Source of the DNA: CATQHQ01 sp965243805
GTDB lineage: Bacteria > Gemmatimonadota > Gemmatimonadetes > Longimicrobiales > Gaopeijiaceae
Assembly: GCA_965243805.1 (NCBI GenBank)
Contig: OZ251577.1
Location: 3,720,001 to 3,784,000, forward strand
Reading direction: 5' to 3'
DNA: 64,000 nucleotides
Shown here: positions 42,038 through 50,804 of the stretch, piece after piece
Layout of the letters: each line of letters opens with the position of its first letter
Numbering within the stretch: position 1 is the first letter of the stretch
Translations under genes and position numbers: made by a program
Notes under the pieces: generated by a model
The model's input: only the letters and a program-made list of their open reading frames with translations
What the model was told of the DNA's origin: nothing
The model's database searches: none

Positions 42038-43140
42038 GGTGCTTGCACGCTCAACTTCGCGATTCGCCACGGCGGATCGTTCCTGTTCAAGAGGACGTAG
42101 AGGTGGCGACCGCCCCCGAGCACCTGCGCCCCCTCCGGCAAAGGCACATCCTCGTAGAGCTTGTCGCCGGTGTGGCGGTCGTAGACCTCCACATGGGAGT
42201 GCAGCCATGTCCACGGATGAAACGGGGGAAACGGCTTGTCCGGGTCGAGATGGGCCCTCGTGACGACTAGGTGAGCGTTGTCCACGATATCGATGCGGCC
42301 CAGCTGATCAAAAGAGGCGATGAACTGATCCAGCGGCCGGTTCGCGAGTGCCCCCAACTCCAAGACGGGAATCGGACGGAAGGAAGTCGATGGTGCGCCA
42401 ACCGTCCCTACCGAGTCGCCTTCACGGTTGTAGACGACCACCGGGTACCGCAAGGAGTTGGCCACGAAGACGGAGTCGCCCGCGGAGGCGGCAAAGTAAG
42501 CCGCGAACGTCGACCAGTAGGGCAATTCGTAGGAGGAGTACGGATAAGGATACTGACTCCAGATCAGCCGGTCCTGGGCCCAGCGATGGAAGATCGGAAG
42601 CCGTTGTTCCTCGACCTCTTCGATCGGTGCCGTCCTCATCCGCAGGATCAGGTCCGGCCCAAAGGAGTACACACCTATTGGAGCGCTCGGAAGGGTGACC
42701 AGAGTGTCCGGGCGCAGGTCGCGGGTCAGGTACGCCAACTCGGTTCGGATGCCATCCGCCAGCACGATGCTCCCGTCAAAAGTCTCCGCCACACCCCCGA
42801 TAAACCGGAAGCTCCATGGATCTTCAGTGCCGAACCTGCCGAACGCCGCCTCCAGCTGGCCGTCTTCTCCGTATGCGCGGACCCTGGGGCGCAGAGCGTC
42901 GGCAGTGACGAAGCCCCCTGCTTGCCGCTCGACGAAATGCCTAAGCCCGGAGATCAGGTCGGCAGAGTCCTGCTCCAGCTCCACCGTGTCCCGCAGATGG
43001 AAGGCCTCAGGCAGCGACGTCGACCGGGCAACTGCGGTTGGTGCCCGGTTCTGCCCGCACGATGCTGCGAGCAGGCCGGTCACCCAGACCGAACACGCCG
43101 CCCAACGTATCGAGTGTGGCAACGTTCGGGTCGTGCTCAC
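42034..43140 (-). CDS. Beta-propeller lipoprotein (copy 2)
   Basis: 368 residues from GTG 43140 (GTGA overlap with the gene before). Lipobox LLAASC. The sequence runs in parallel with copy 3: LPEAFHLRDTVELEQDS, YGEDGQLEAAFGRFGTEDPW, GDSVFVANSLRYPVVVYN, and the almost invariant C-terminal VEVYDRHTGDKLYEDVPLP. Blade-like units and export signal point to a surface or periplasmic propeller. The 3' ends of copies 2 and 3 are much more similar than the rest, suggesting gene conversion. Confidence 0.75.
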   Translation of the reverse strand: MSTTRTLPHSIRWAACSVWVTGLLAASCGQNRAPTAVARSTSLPEAFHLRDTVELEQDSADLISGLRHFVERQAGGFVTADALRPRVRAYGEDGQLEAAFGRFGTEDPWSFRFIGGVAETFDGSIVLADGIRTELAYLTRDLRPDTLVTLPSAPIGVYSFGPDLILRMRTAPIEEVEEQRLPIFHRWAQDRLIWSQYPYPYSSYELPYWSTFAAYFAASAGDSVFVANSLRYPVVVYNREGDSVGTVGAPSTSFRPIPVLELGALANRPLDQFIASFDQLGRIDIVDNAHLVVTRAHLDPDKPFPPFHPWTWLHSHVEVYDRHTGDKLYEDVPLPEGAQVLGGGRHLYVLLNRNDPPWRIAKLSVQAP

Positions 43141-44267
43141 GGAGCCACGACACGTAGCTTTGCGATTCTCCACGGTGGCTCGTCTCGGTTCAGCAGGAGG
43201 TAGAGGTGGCGCCCGCCCCCGAGCACCTGAGTCCCCTCCGGCAAGGGCACGTCCTCGTAGAGCTTGTCGCCGGTGTGGCGGTCGTAGACCTCCACATGGG
43301 AGTGGAGCCACCTGAACGGGGGATACGGCTTGTCCGGGTCGAGATAAGCCCGAGTGACGACCAGGTAGGTGTTGTCCACGAGGTCGAGGCGGCCCAGCAG
43401 ATCGAATGAGGCGATGAACTGGTCCAGCGGCCGGTTCATGAGTGCCCCCAGCCCCAATCGAGGAATCGACCGGAACGAGCTTGACGGCGTGCCTAGCGAG
43501 CCTACCGAGTCGCCAGCCCGGTCGTAGACGGCCACGGGGTACTCCAGGGAGTTTGCCACGAACACGGAGTCGCCGGCGGTGACGGCAAAGAAGTCTGCGA
43601 AACTCACCCAGTAGGGGTATTCGTCGGACGGGTACGGGTACGGATACTGGCTCCACAAGAGGCGGTTCTCGGCCCAGCGATGAAAGATCGGAAGCCCTTG
43701 ACTCTCGGCCTCATTGATCGGTGCCGTCCACATCCACAGTATCAGATCCTCCCCAAAGGAAAACACATCGTAGGGCGAACCAGGCACTTCGATGATGGTA
43801 TCGGGGCTCAGGTCGGGCGTTAGGTACACCAAACGATCGCGATCACCGTCCGCCAGTACGATGCGTCCGGTTGCGGTCTCGGCCAGTCCTCCGATGACCT
43901 GAAACGTCCACGGGTCGTCCGTGCCGAACCTGCCGAACGCCGCTTCCAGCTGGCCGTCCTCTCCGTAGGAGCGGATCCTGGGACGCAGAGCGTCGGCGAT
44001 GACGAAGCTCCCTCCTTGCCGCTCGACGAGTTCGTCCAGCCCAGAGATCAGGTCTGTGGAGTCCTGCTCCAACTCCACCGTTCCCTGCATGTGGAACGCC
44101 TCGGACAGCGGCACCGACCGGGCTACCGAGCTGGGGACCGGTCCCTGCTCCGCGCACGACGAAGCTAGCAGACCGAACGTCGGCAACAGGTACCGGGCGG
44201 CGGACCGTACCTTACAGATCGTCGTACCCACGCCCGGGACCCGCCTTCGGGAGGCTCGTCGCTTCAT
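43137..44267 (-). CDS. Beta-propeller lipoprotein (copy 3)
   Basis: 376 residues from ATG 44267 after GAGGG. Signal peptide ends LLASSC. Collinear with copy 2 across its length, e.g. LSEAFHMQGTVELEQDS, FGTDDPWTFQVIGGLAET, WSQYPYPYPSDEYPYW. First gene of a three-propeller operon. The 160 bp upstream (44268-44427) contain no gene and no clear promoter. No known ligand. Confidence 0.75.
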   Translation of the reverse strand: MKRRASRRRVPGVGTTICKVRSAARYLLPTFGLLASSCAEQGPVPSSVARSVPLSEAFHMQGTVELEQDSTDLISGLDELVERQGGSFVIADALRPRIRSYGEDGQLEAAFGRFGTDDPWTFQVIGGLAETATGRIVLADGDRDRLVYLTPDLSPDTIIEVPGSPYDVFSFGEDLILWMWTAPINEAESQGLPIFHRWAENRLLWSQYPYPYPSDEYPYWVSFADFFAVTAGDSVFVANSLEYPVAVYDRAGDSVGSLGTPSSSFRSIPRLGLGALMNRPLDQFIASFDLLGRLDLVDNTYLVVTRAYLDPDKPYPPFRWLHSHVEVYDRHTGDKLYEDVPLPEGTQVLGGGRHLYLLLNRDEPPWRIAKLRVVAP

Positions 44268-44427
44268 CGCACCCTCAACTGGAAGCGGCCAGGGCAAGGA
44301 TGTGCAGGTGCACCCGCCAGATGGATGGTGACGCTAAGTGGTCTTTCGGCGCAACTGCCAGGGACTGGCCGATCCATTGCCGCGAAGACAGCCTCCGCAC
44401 TCGCCTCGTGTCACCGGGAATGGCCCC

Positions 44428-46431
44428 CTACCCCCGCTTCAGCCATGTCAGGATGCGCACGCCCATGGCCTCGCTGAAGCCCGGCACGCGGCCGATCTCC
44501 TCGGCGCTGGCCTCGCGCACGGCGCGGACCGATCCAAACCGAGAGAGGAGGGCGTGCTGGCGCTTGGGGCCGACGCCGGGAACGTCGCCCAGCTCGGAGC
44601 GGATCGTGCGGCGGGAGCGGAGCTTGCGGTTGTAGCCCAAGGCGAATCGGTGGGCCTCGTCTCGCACCCGTTGCAGAAGGTGCAGGGAGCGTGCGGTCCT
44701 GGGGATTCGGAGCCCCTCGGCGACGCCCGGCAGGTAGACCCGCTCCTCGCGCTTCGCCAGGGCCGCCACGGCGACGCCTTCCAATCCCAACTGCGCCAGC
44801 GCCTCTCTCGCCGCCGTCAACTGTCCCCTGCCCCCGTCGATCACGACCAGGTCCGGCAACGGTCCCTCGCCCTCCGCCAGCCGAGCGAAGTAGCGTCCGA
44901 CCGCCTCGGCGATGGAGCGGCAGTCGTCGTTCCCCCAGCCGCCCTGGACGCGCATGTGGCGGTAGCCCGACTTGCGAGGCTCGCCGTTCTCGAAGAGCGC
45001 TGCGGCGGCGACCGTCTCGGCTCCCTGGGTGTGGGACACGTCGAAGCAGACGATCAGCCGCGGCACCACCTTGAGGCCCAGGCGGTCCTGGAGCTCGTAG
45101 AGGACTTCGTCCGTGCGTGGGGCGAGGGCTTCGCCCCTGCGGACCTGGTCCGCCAGCGCGTGACGGGCGTTGGTCACGGCCAACTCCAGGACCCGGACCC
45201 CGGCGCCTCGCCGCGGCACCCGAACGACGACCTTGCGGCGCGCCTTCTCGGTCAGCACCGCCTCCAGCAGTGCTTGGTCGGGAAAGCCGACGGGCAGAAG
45301 CACTTCCCTGGGGAGCTGGACCAGGGCCGCGACTCCGCTGGAGAGGTATGCATGGGACGCGAAGCGGGCGACGAGAGCCTCGTCGGGTTCGCCGTCGGCA
45401 CCGGTCGTCAGGTGGGTCTCGCGTCCTACAAGCACGCCGTTGCGCACGCGGAGGAGCACGGCGGCTGCCGCCGCGCCGTCCCGGGCCAGCCCCAGCACGT
45501 CTTGGTCGCCGCCGCCCAGCCTCTGGACCCGCTGCTGTCGAGCGATGCCGTCGAGTCCAGCCAGCACATTGCGAAGGTGGGCTGCCCGCTCGAACTCCAT
45601 GTTAGCGGCGGCTTTGCGCATCTCGTCTTCAACCATCGCTTGAACCGTAGCCACATCGCCCGAGAGGACCTGCACGATGCGGTCGATCATCTGCCGGTAC
45701 TCCGCCTCCGACTGCTGGCCGACGCACGGTGCGCGGCAGCGGCCGATGTGGTGGTCCAGGCAGGGCCGGGGCGGCGCTTCCGACGGCAGGTCGTAGCGGC
45801 AGGAGCGGACGAAGTGGAGGCGCGTCACGGCGTCGAGGGCTTGGCGGACCCGCCCCACGGAGACGAAGGGCCCGAAGTAGCGGGAGCCGTCCTCGCGCAC
45901 CGTCCGTGTGACCCACGCCCGGGGGAAGCGCTCCTGCACCGTGACCTTGATGTACGGGTACTTCTTGTCGTCGCGAAGCTGGATGTTGAAGCGCGGCCGG
46001 CGCTCCTTGATGAGGTTCGCTTCCAGGATCAGGGCCTCGGCCTCGGAGCCGGTCACCAGGGTCTCGACGCGCTTCGTGCGGCGCACCAGCTCCTGGGTCT
46101 TGAGGCTAGGGTCCCTGCCCTTCCCCAAGTACGAGAGGATGCGGGCGCGTAGCGACTTGGCCTTGCCCACGTAGAGGAGCTCGCGACGCCGAGGACGACG
46201 GGTTCGGGACGGCCGTTGGGCTCTGCGGCCGACGCCGACCCGGGCTCCCCGGGGCTCATCCTCCGCGCCGTGGAAGAGGTAGACGCCGGGCTTGGCCGGA
46301 AGACGGGTTGCGTGGGCCAAGTCGAAGGGGACGCCACGGGTTGCCGTCCCTACGGCGTCGAGCGCAGGGGGCTCGGAGGCAGGAGACTCGGAGGCGTCGC
46401 GTGCGGGGGACCCGGAGGCCGCGCTGGTCAC
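44428..46431 (-). CDS. uvrC: Excinuclease ABC subunit C
   Basis: 667 residues from GTG 46431 (GTGA overlap with murJ stop). Makes both incisions in UvrABC nucleotide excision repair. GIY-YIG nuclease domain: PGVYLFHG and ELLYVGKAKSLRARILSYL, separated by a ~26-residue Arg-rich insert (about 57-82) absent from typical UvrC. A four-cysteine region (CRYDLPSEAPPRPCLDHHIG, then C-x3-C) follows. The UVR motif is in AANMEFERAAHLRN, the RNase H-like endonuclease has CFDVSHTQG and IDGGRGQL, and the helix-hairpin-helix ends with LGDVPGVGPKRQHALL. The first 30 residues are SPA/SPE repeats. Confidence 0.95.
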   Translation of the reverse strand: MTSAASGSPARDASESPASEPPALDAVGTATRGVPFDLAHATRLPAKPGVYLFHGAEDEPRGARVGVGRRAQRPSRTRRPRRRELLYVGKAKSLRARILSYLGKGRDPSLKTQELVRRTKRVETLVTGSEAEALILEANLIKERRPRFNIQLRDDKKYPYIKVTVQERFPRAWVTRTVREDGSRYFGPFVSVGRVRQALDAVTRLHFVRSCRYDLPSEAPPRPCLDHHIGRCRAPCVGQQSEAEYRQMIDRIVQVLSGDVATVQAMVEDEMRKAAANMEFERAAHLRNVLAGLDGIARQQRVQRLGGGDQDVLGLARDGAAAAAVLLRVRNGVLVGRETHLTTGADGEPDEALVARFASHAYLSSGVAALVQLPREVLLPVGFPDQALLEAVLTEKARRKVVVRVPRRGAGVRVLELAVTNARHALADQVRRGEALAPRTDEVLYELQDRLGLKVVPRLIVCFDVSHTQGAETVAAAALFENGEPRKSGYRHMRVQGGWGNDDCRSIAEAVGRYFARLAEGEGPLPDLVVIDGGRGQLTAAREALAQLGLEGVAVAALAKREERVYLPGVAEGLRIPRTARSLHLLQRVRDEAHRFALGYNRKLRSRRTIRSELGDVPGVGPKRQHALLSRFGSVRAVREASAEEIGRVPGFSEAMGVRILTWLKRG

Positions 46432-48002
46432 TGGCCGAGGCTGCGCAGGCGTGCTCGGACGCCGACGGGCGAGACCCCCATCCACTCGGTCGCGGCCAGG
46501 TAGACCAGCCCGAAGGGGACGGCGGCGGCCAGGGCTTGCAGAACCGGAGGCAGCGGCGGCAGCATGAGCTTCGCCCCCAGGCCCGCCAGGACCGCGGCGC
46601 CCGTCGCGCCCACGAGCCGAGCCAGCTTGCCGGGCTGGAACGAAAAGCCGGAGAGCCGCGCCCGCAGCCGCCGACGGAGGAGCCACAGTTCCAGCCAGCC
46701 CCCAAGGGCCGCGCCCGCGGCCAGCCCAACGGCGCCCAGCGGACGCCCGCCCACCGAGACGCCGTCCAGGGGGAGCATGAGGGCCGCTCCGGCGGCGGCG
46801 GAGACGGCGATCCGCACGGCGACGATCTTGGCGGGCGTTCGCGTGTCTCCCAGGCTGAAGAAAGCCGAGGACACGACGCGGCTGACTCCCGTCGCGGGCA
46901 GCCCTACGGCGAACGCGGCCAGCACCCATCCGGTGGCGACGGCGTCCTGCTCGGTGAAGGCGCTTGGGCCCAGGACCCCGTCCAACGCACGGAAGACGGC
47001 CATCGCCTCGGTCCGCAGGGCGATGTAGCCGGCAGCGAAGGGGATCAGCCAGAAGCACGCTCGCGCCACCGCGTCCTGGGCCCGCTTCCGCACGGCCGCC
47101 AATCCCTCCGCACGGTCCCGGGAAAGCTCGGGAAGCTCGACGGCGGCGATGGAGAGTGCGAAGAGCGAGATCGGCAGTACGTAGAGCATCCGGGCGTAAC
47201 CCAGCCGGGCCAGCGCGCCCGCCGCCAGCCAGGAGGCCAGCTGCAAGTCCACGAACGCGCCCAGGTTCGCCACGCCCCGAGACGCCATCGCGGGCACGAA
47301 GTTCCGCATCACTTCGCGCACTTCGCCGATCCGCCGGTTCATCGAGGGGCGCAGGCACTTGAGGTGGGGCACGGCGAAGGGGAGCTGAAAGAGCAGCTGG
47401 AGGACGCCGCCCGCCAGCGCACCCCACGCCAAGGCGGCCAGCAGCTCCTGCCCTTCCAGGCCCCTGCCGTCGGCCGCCAGGGTCCCGAACGCCACCAGCG
47501 TGGCGAGCATGGCGAGGTTCCAGAGCGCGGGAGCCACGTAGGCGACGAAGAACTTCCTGTGGCTGTTGAGGATGCCCAGCGTCCACGCCGAGAGCGCCAG
47601 CACGGCGGTCATGGGAAAGAGCACCCGGAGAAGGGAGACCACGACGTCGGCCCGCGCGTCGTCCATGAAGCCGGAGACGAGCACCAGCAGCCAGGGCGCG
47701 CCCCAGGCGCCCAGAAGCGCCAGCCCTCCCGCCGTTGCCGCCAGCAGGCCCAGCACCGCCCCCGCCACCCGACCCGCCTCCTCTTCCCGGCCCTCGTGGA
47801 GCAGGCGCACGTACACGGGAACGAAAGAGGCGCTCAGGCTCCCTTCCCCCAGCAGGTTCTGGACGACGTTCGGGATCTGAATGGCAGCCCGCCACGAATC
47901 GGCCAGGTAGCCGGTGCCGAAGAAGTGGGCCACGGCCGATTCCCGGGCGAAGCCGAGGAGCCGGCTGACGAGGATCCCCGAAGCTGCCCGCGAGGCCGCC
48001 AT
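46428..48002 (-). CDS. murJ: Lipid II flippase MurJ
   Basis: 524-residue polytopic MOP-superfamily protein moving lipid II to the periplasm. The N-terminus has SRLLGFARESAVAHFFG and the signature LLGEGSLSASFVPVYVRLL. About fourteen hydrophobic helices follow, with MASRGVANLGAFVDLQLAS and the RVVSSAFFSLGDTRTPAKI motif in the expected places. It overlaps uvrC by four bases and starts 69 bp after the small membrane protein gene. Confidence 0.95.
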   Translation of the reverse strand: MAASRAASGILVSRLLGFARESAVAHFFGTGYLADSWRAAIQIPNVVQNLLGEGSLSASFVPVYVRLLHEGREEEAGRVAGAVLGLLAATAGGLALLGAWGAPWLLVLVSGFMDDARADVVVSLLRVLFPMTAVLALSAWTLGILNSHRKFFVAYVAPALWNLAMLATLVAFGTLAADGRGLEGQELLAALAWGALAGGVLQLLFQLPFAVPHLKCLRPSMNRRIGEVREVMRNFVPAMASRGVANLGAFVDLQLASWLAAGALARLGYARMLYVLPISLFALSIAAVELPELSRDRAEGLAAVRKRAQDAVARACFWLIPFAAGYIALRTEAMAVFRALDGVLGPSAFTEQDAVATGWVLAAFAVGLPATGVSRVVSSAFFSLGDTRTPAKIVAVRIAVSAAAGAALMLPLDGVSVGGRPLGAVGLAAGAALGGWLELWLLRRRLRARLSGFSFQPGKLARLVGATGAAVLAGLGAKLMLPPLPPVLQALAAAVPFGLVYLAATEWMGVSPVGVRARLRSLGQ

Positions 48003-48071
48003 CTCAAGCGCGCGTCAGGCGCGACCGCCCCAACGCCGCGTGCTCAGCCAGGTGGCGACTGGCGGCGGCGA

Positions 48072-48401
48072 TCAGGAGCCGGAGTCGTCGGCGCGGACGC
48101 CTTTCCCGGGAGTTCGGTCCCCGGAAGCTCGGTTTCCGGAGGGGAGGGCGTGCGACTCTTGCCGGTTCGCCAGCAACTTCTGCATGAAACGGCCCTCCTC
48201 GTCCAGGCGCTCCACTTCCCGCCCGAGACGCTCCACCTCTCCCTCCAGGAAGGCCAGCCGCTCCTGGGCCGCCCGGTCGCCCCCGGGCACGTTCTTGCGC
48301 TCGAACCGGGACGCGATCGCCTTGCCCAGCTTCGAATCCAGCACGATCGCCAGGATCGGGATCATGAGGGCAATGATGGGTAGGACCAGCCAAGGGCTCA
48401 T
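48072..48401 (-). CDS. Small membrane protein with coiled coil (PspB-like in layout)
   Basis: 109 residues: an N-terminal transmembrane helix (WLVLPIIALMIPILAIVL), a basic segment, a heptad coiled coil (ERLAFLEGEVERLGREVERLDEEG), and a polar tail with repeated GNRASGDRTPG. This layout resembles phage-shock protein B and other small envelope-stress scaffolds, but the sequence does not prove it. It lies 9 bp after bshC and before murJ. Confidence 0.65.
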   Translation of the reverse strand: MSPWLVLPIIALMIPILAIVLDSKLGKAIASRFERKNVPGGDRAAQERLAFLEGEVERLGREVERLDEEGRFMQKLLANRQESHALPSGNRASGDRTPGKGVRADDSGS

Positions 48402-48410
48402 GCCAGAAAG

Positions 48411-50069
48411 CTAACGTTCCGGCGGGGAGGAGGCCAAATCGTGGGGCTCGGTGAGCGGGCGGACCTCCTCCAACACGCGGGCGGTGAAGCCGGGGCCGTA
48501 GCGCATCAGGTACTGCAACGGCCCCAGGACCCGTTCCTGCGGCCTGTCGCGGGGCCAGAGGTTGGCCTGGGCCTTCTTGAGCCGACTCCATGCGGTGTCG
48601 TTCCGCCGCTTGACCGCTCTGGCGATCTTCTTCTCCAGCCCGCCCAGGGCGGCCAAGCCGGCGTTGCGCACGGCGGTCACGGCGCCCTTCAGGCTAGGGT
48701 CCAATCCTGCCGTCGCTGCCGACAGCTCCTTTGCGGCTGAGGCCATGTCGCCGCGCCAACGCCCCATCGCCCGTCTCACGTCGTCGGGCGTTCCCTCCCG
48801 GGCGAGCCGTGCGAGGAGTTCGTCCAGCTCCCGGACCTCGTCCACCTCCAGGTCGAACCCTTCGAGCACCGTCGCCACCTTGCGTTCCACCACCAAGAGC
48901 GAGGCTCGGGGGACCGTGACGGGCGCCCCCAGGCCGTGTCGGCGGAACAGCCTGCCCAGCTGGCCGAAGTACGCCAGCTCGCCGGGGCCGCCCACGTACG
49001 CCAGAGTGGGAAAGAGGGCGCTCTCGACGACGGGGCGCAGGAGCACGTTCGGGGACGCGGCGCAGGGGTCGGCGGAGATCGCTTCCAGGACACGGCGACG
49101 TGAGAGCCGGCGACCGGAGCGGCGCAGCCGAAAGTCGCCGGGAGTGCCCGGACCGCTGTCGTCGTTCTCGATCCGCTGGAGTCGGTCCCGCCCGTGGTCC
49201 CCGTGAAGGCCCTGGTTTCCGTGAAGGAAGAGGTTGACGGCCCCAGGGATCAGGGGGACTTGCAGTCGGTAGCCGGCGTCGCGCAGTTCGGCACACGTCC
49301 GGGCCAGAGCGATCTCGCTGGCGGCCGACTCTTCGGCCTCGGCCTGAAGGAGGGACCGAGACGCCGCCTTGACGGCCGGGTCGGCGGCGTCCACCAACCC
49401 CAGCGGAGTGTCGGCCAGCAGTTCGCCCATCAGCGCCGCGAAGGCGTGCGCCAGAGTGGATTCGGGGCGGCAAGCCTCCCGCAATAGCTCAATGTAGCGG
49501 GCGCGGAAGTCGTTCTCGGGAAAGAGATCGGCCAAGCGCGCCACCGCGTCCTCCGCCAGCGGTCCCATCGGCGTGTCGGCCAGCGCTTTGCGGGCCAGCC
49601 CCGGTTCCGGGCTCAGGTCGAGACGGTGAAGCGCGTTGGCGCCGTCCAGAACCCATGCTTGGTTGGCCTCTTCCCAGTCGTGGTCCTCCGACGCCACCCA
49701 GAAGAGTGGCATGACGGGCTTGCCCAGCGCGCGTCCGAGGCTCGCGGCCAGGCGGACGGCGGACAGCGCCTTGTAGAGGCTGTACAGGGGACCGCCGAAG
49801 AGGCCCGGCTGCTGTCCCGTCGTGACGAAGTAGCCCGCCTCGGCCACCACCTTCCGCAGGAGCGACGCTCCCCCAGGCCCGACCGGTCGGATCATGGCGG
49901 CGGCCGCTGCCGCTTTCCCGGGGGCTGTCGCGTCGAGTTCTCGGGCCTTTCGGCGGTACGACTCGGCCGCGAAGGGCGACCCTGCGTAGAAGGGGGCGGC
50001 GGAGGGAACGCCTGCCAAGTAGTCGCGCACCAGCTTGGAGCCGCCGAACGGTCTTTGGAGGATGCGCAC
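48411..50069 (-). CDS. bshC: Putative cysteine ligase BshC (bacillithiol biosynthesis)
   Basis: 552 residues, the normal length for BshC, thought to add cysteine to glucosaminyl-malate in bacillithiol synthesis. Motifs: TGQQPGLFGGPLYSLYKALSAV, FWVASEDHDWEEAN, NVLLRPVVESALFPTLAYVGGPGELAYFGQL, and the long C-terminal coiled coil before NLWPRDRPQERVL. GTG start directly abuts the methyltransferase stop (TAAGTG). No bshA or bshB is in the window. Implies a bacillithiol-based thiol pool rather than, or besides, glutathione. Confidence 0.93.
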   Translation of the reverse strand: MRILQRPFGGSKLVRDYLAGVPSAAPFYAGSPFAAESYRRKARELDATAPGKAAAAAAMIRPVGPGGASLLRKVVAEAGYFVTTGQQPGLFGGPLYSLYKALSAVRLAASLGRALGKPVMPLFWVASEDHDWEEANQAWVLDGANALHRLDLSPEPGLARKALADTPMGPLAEDAVARLADLFPENDFRARYIELLREACRPESTLAHAFAALMGELLADTPLGLVDAADPAVKAASRSLLQAEAEESAASEIALARTCAELRDAGYRLQVPLIPGAVNLFLHGNQGLHGDHGRDRLQRIENDDSGPGTPGDFRLRRSGRRLSRRRVLEAISADPCAASPNVLLRPVVESALFPTLAYVGGPGELAYFGQLGRLFRRHGLGAPVTVPRASLLVVERKVATVLEGFDLEVDEVRELDELLARLAREGTPDDVRRAMGRWRGDMASAAKELSAATAGLDPSLKGAVTAVRNAGLAALGGLEKKIARAVKRRNDTAWSRLKKAQANLWPRDRPQERVLGPLQYLMRYGPGFTARVLEEVRPLTEPHDLASSPPER

Positions 50070-50804
50070 TTAGATCGCTTCGGCTAACACGATGTAGCGG
50101 GCGGAGTTCGGCCCAAAGGCAGAGCCGTCGTAGGCACCGAAGGCGGGTCCAGGCATCAGGCTGGCGTCGGTGAGCATCGACCGCAGCTCCCCGGGGCGGT
50201 ATAGCCGCACGCGCTCCACGAACGAGCGTTCGGGCTCGCGGCCGTGGGCGGCTATGCGGATGCGCTTCTCCACGATCCTGCCCCCCTCCACCACTCGGCG
50301 TTCCTGCACCACCGCGGCGCCGGACACGGTTCGTCGGTCCTCCACCTTCAGGTTCGCCACCACCTGGTCAGCGTTCATGAAGTCCAGCAGGAACGTTCCG
50401 CCGGGAGACAGCACGCGCCGCACTTCCTGCAACACCTGCCGGTCGTCGGCTTCGTCGTCGAAGTAGCCGAAGGTGGTGAAGTAGGAAGACACGAGGTCGA
50501 AGGCGGATCGGCGAAAGGGGAGTTGCCGCATGTCGCCCCGGACCAGGGGAACGCCGTGCGCGGCCTTCTGGGCGGCGTCCAGCAGTTGGGGGGAGATGTC
50601 GAGCCCCACGGCGGCGTAGCCCACATGCTGGAACTGGGCCAAGTGGCGCCCGGCACCGCACCCCATGTCCAGCACTCTCGTGCCCCTTCCCCGCCCCGTG
50701 GCCTTCCGCAGGAGCCGGACGGCGCGGCGGGCTTCGGCGCCGTCACGATGCGGGTAGAGAGCCAAGTACTCCCCGCCGAACCACGTTTGGAACCAGGGCT
50801 TCAC
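50070..50804 (-). CDS. SAM-dependent class I methyltransferase
   Basis: 244 residues from GTG 50804 (GTGA overlap with lpxK stop). Rossmann-fold motif I is RVLDMGCGAGRHLAQF, motif II GLDISPQLLDAA, and motif IV SYFTTFGYFDDEADDRQVLQEVRRVLSPGGTF lies in the expected place. The N-terminal WFGGEYLALYPHRD resembles methyltransferases that act on small molecules. Substrate unknown; position between lpxK and bshC suggests an envelope or thiol-related role only weakly. Confidence 0.87.
   Translation of the reverse strand: MKPWFQTWFGGEYLALYPHRDGAEARRAVRLLRKATGRGRGTRVLDMGCGAGRHLAQFQHVGYAAVGLDISPQLLDAAQKAAHGVPLVRGDMRQLPFRRSAFDLVSSYFTTFGYFDDEADDRQVLQEVRRVLSPGGTFLLDFMNADQVVANLKVEDRRTVSGAAVVQERRVVEGGRIVEKRIRIAAHGREPERSFVERVRLYRPGELRSMLTDASLMPGPAFGAYDGSAFGPNSARYIVLAEAI

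Noticed and set aside
44428..47895. A single 1155-residue protein joining sequence opposite murJ to UvrC
   Set aside because: The UvrC frame merely stays open upstream through murJ; the GTGA overlap at 46428-46431 and loss of sensible sequence before it mark the real start.
46308..48383. 691-residue plus-strand open frame opposite murJ and uvrC
   Set aside because: Low-complexity shadow of MurJ/UvrC codons; no domain, no ribosome-binding site.
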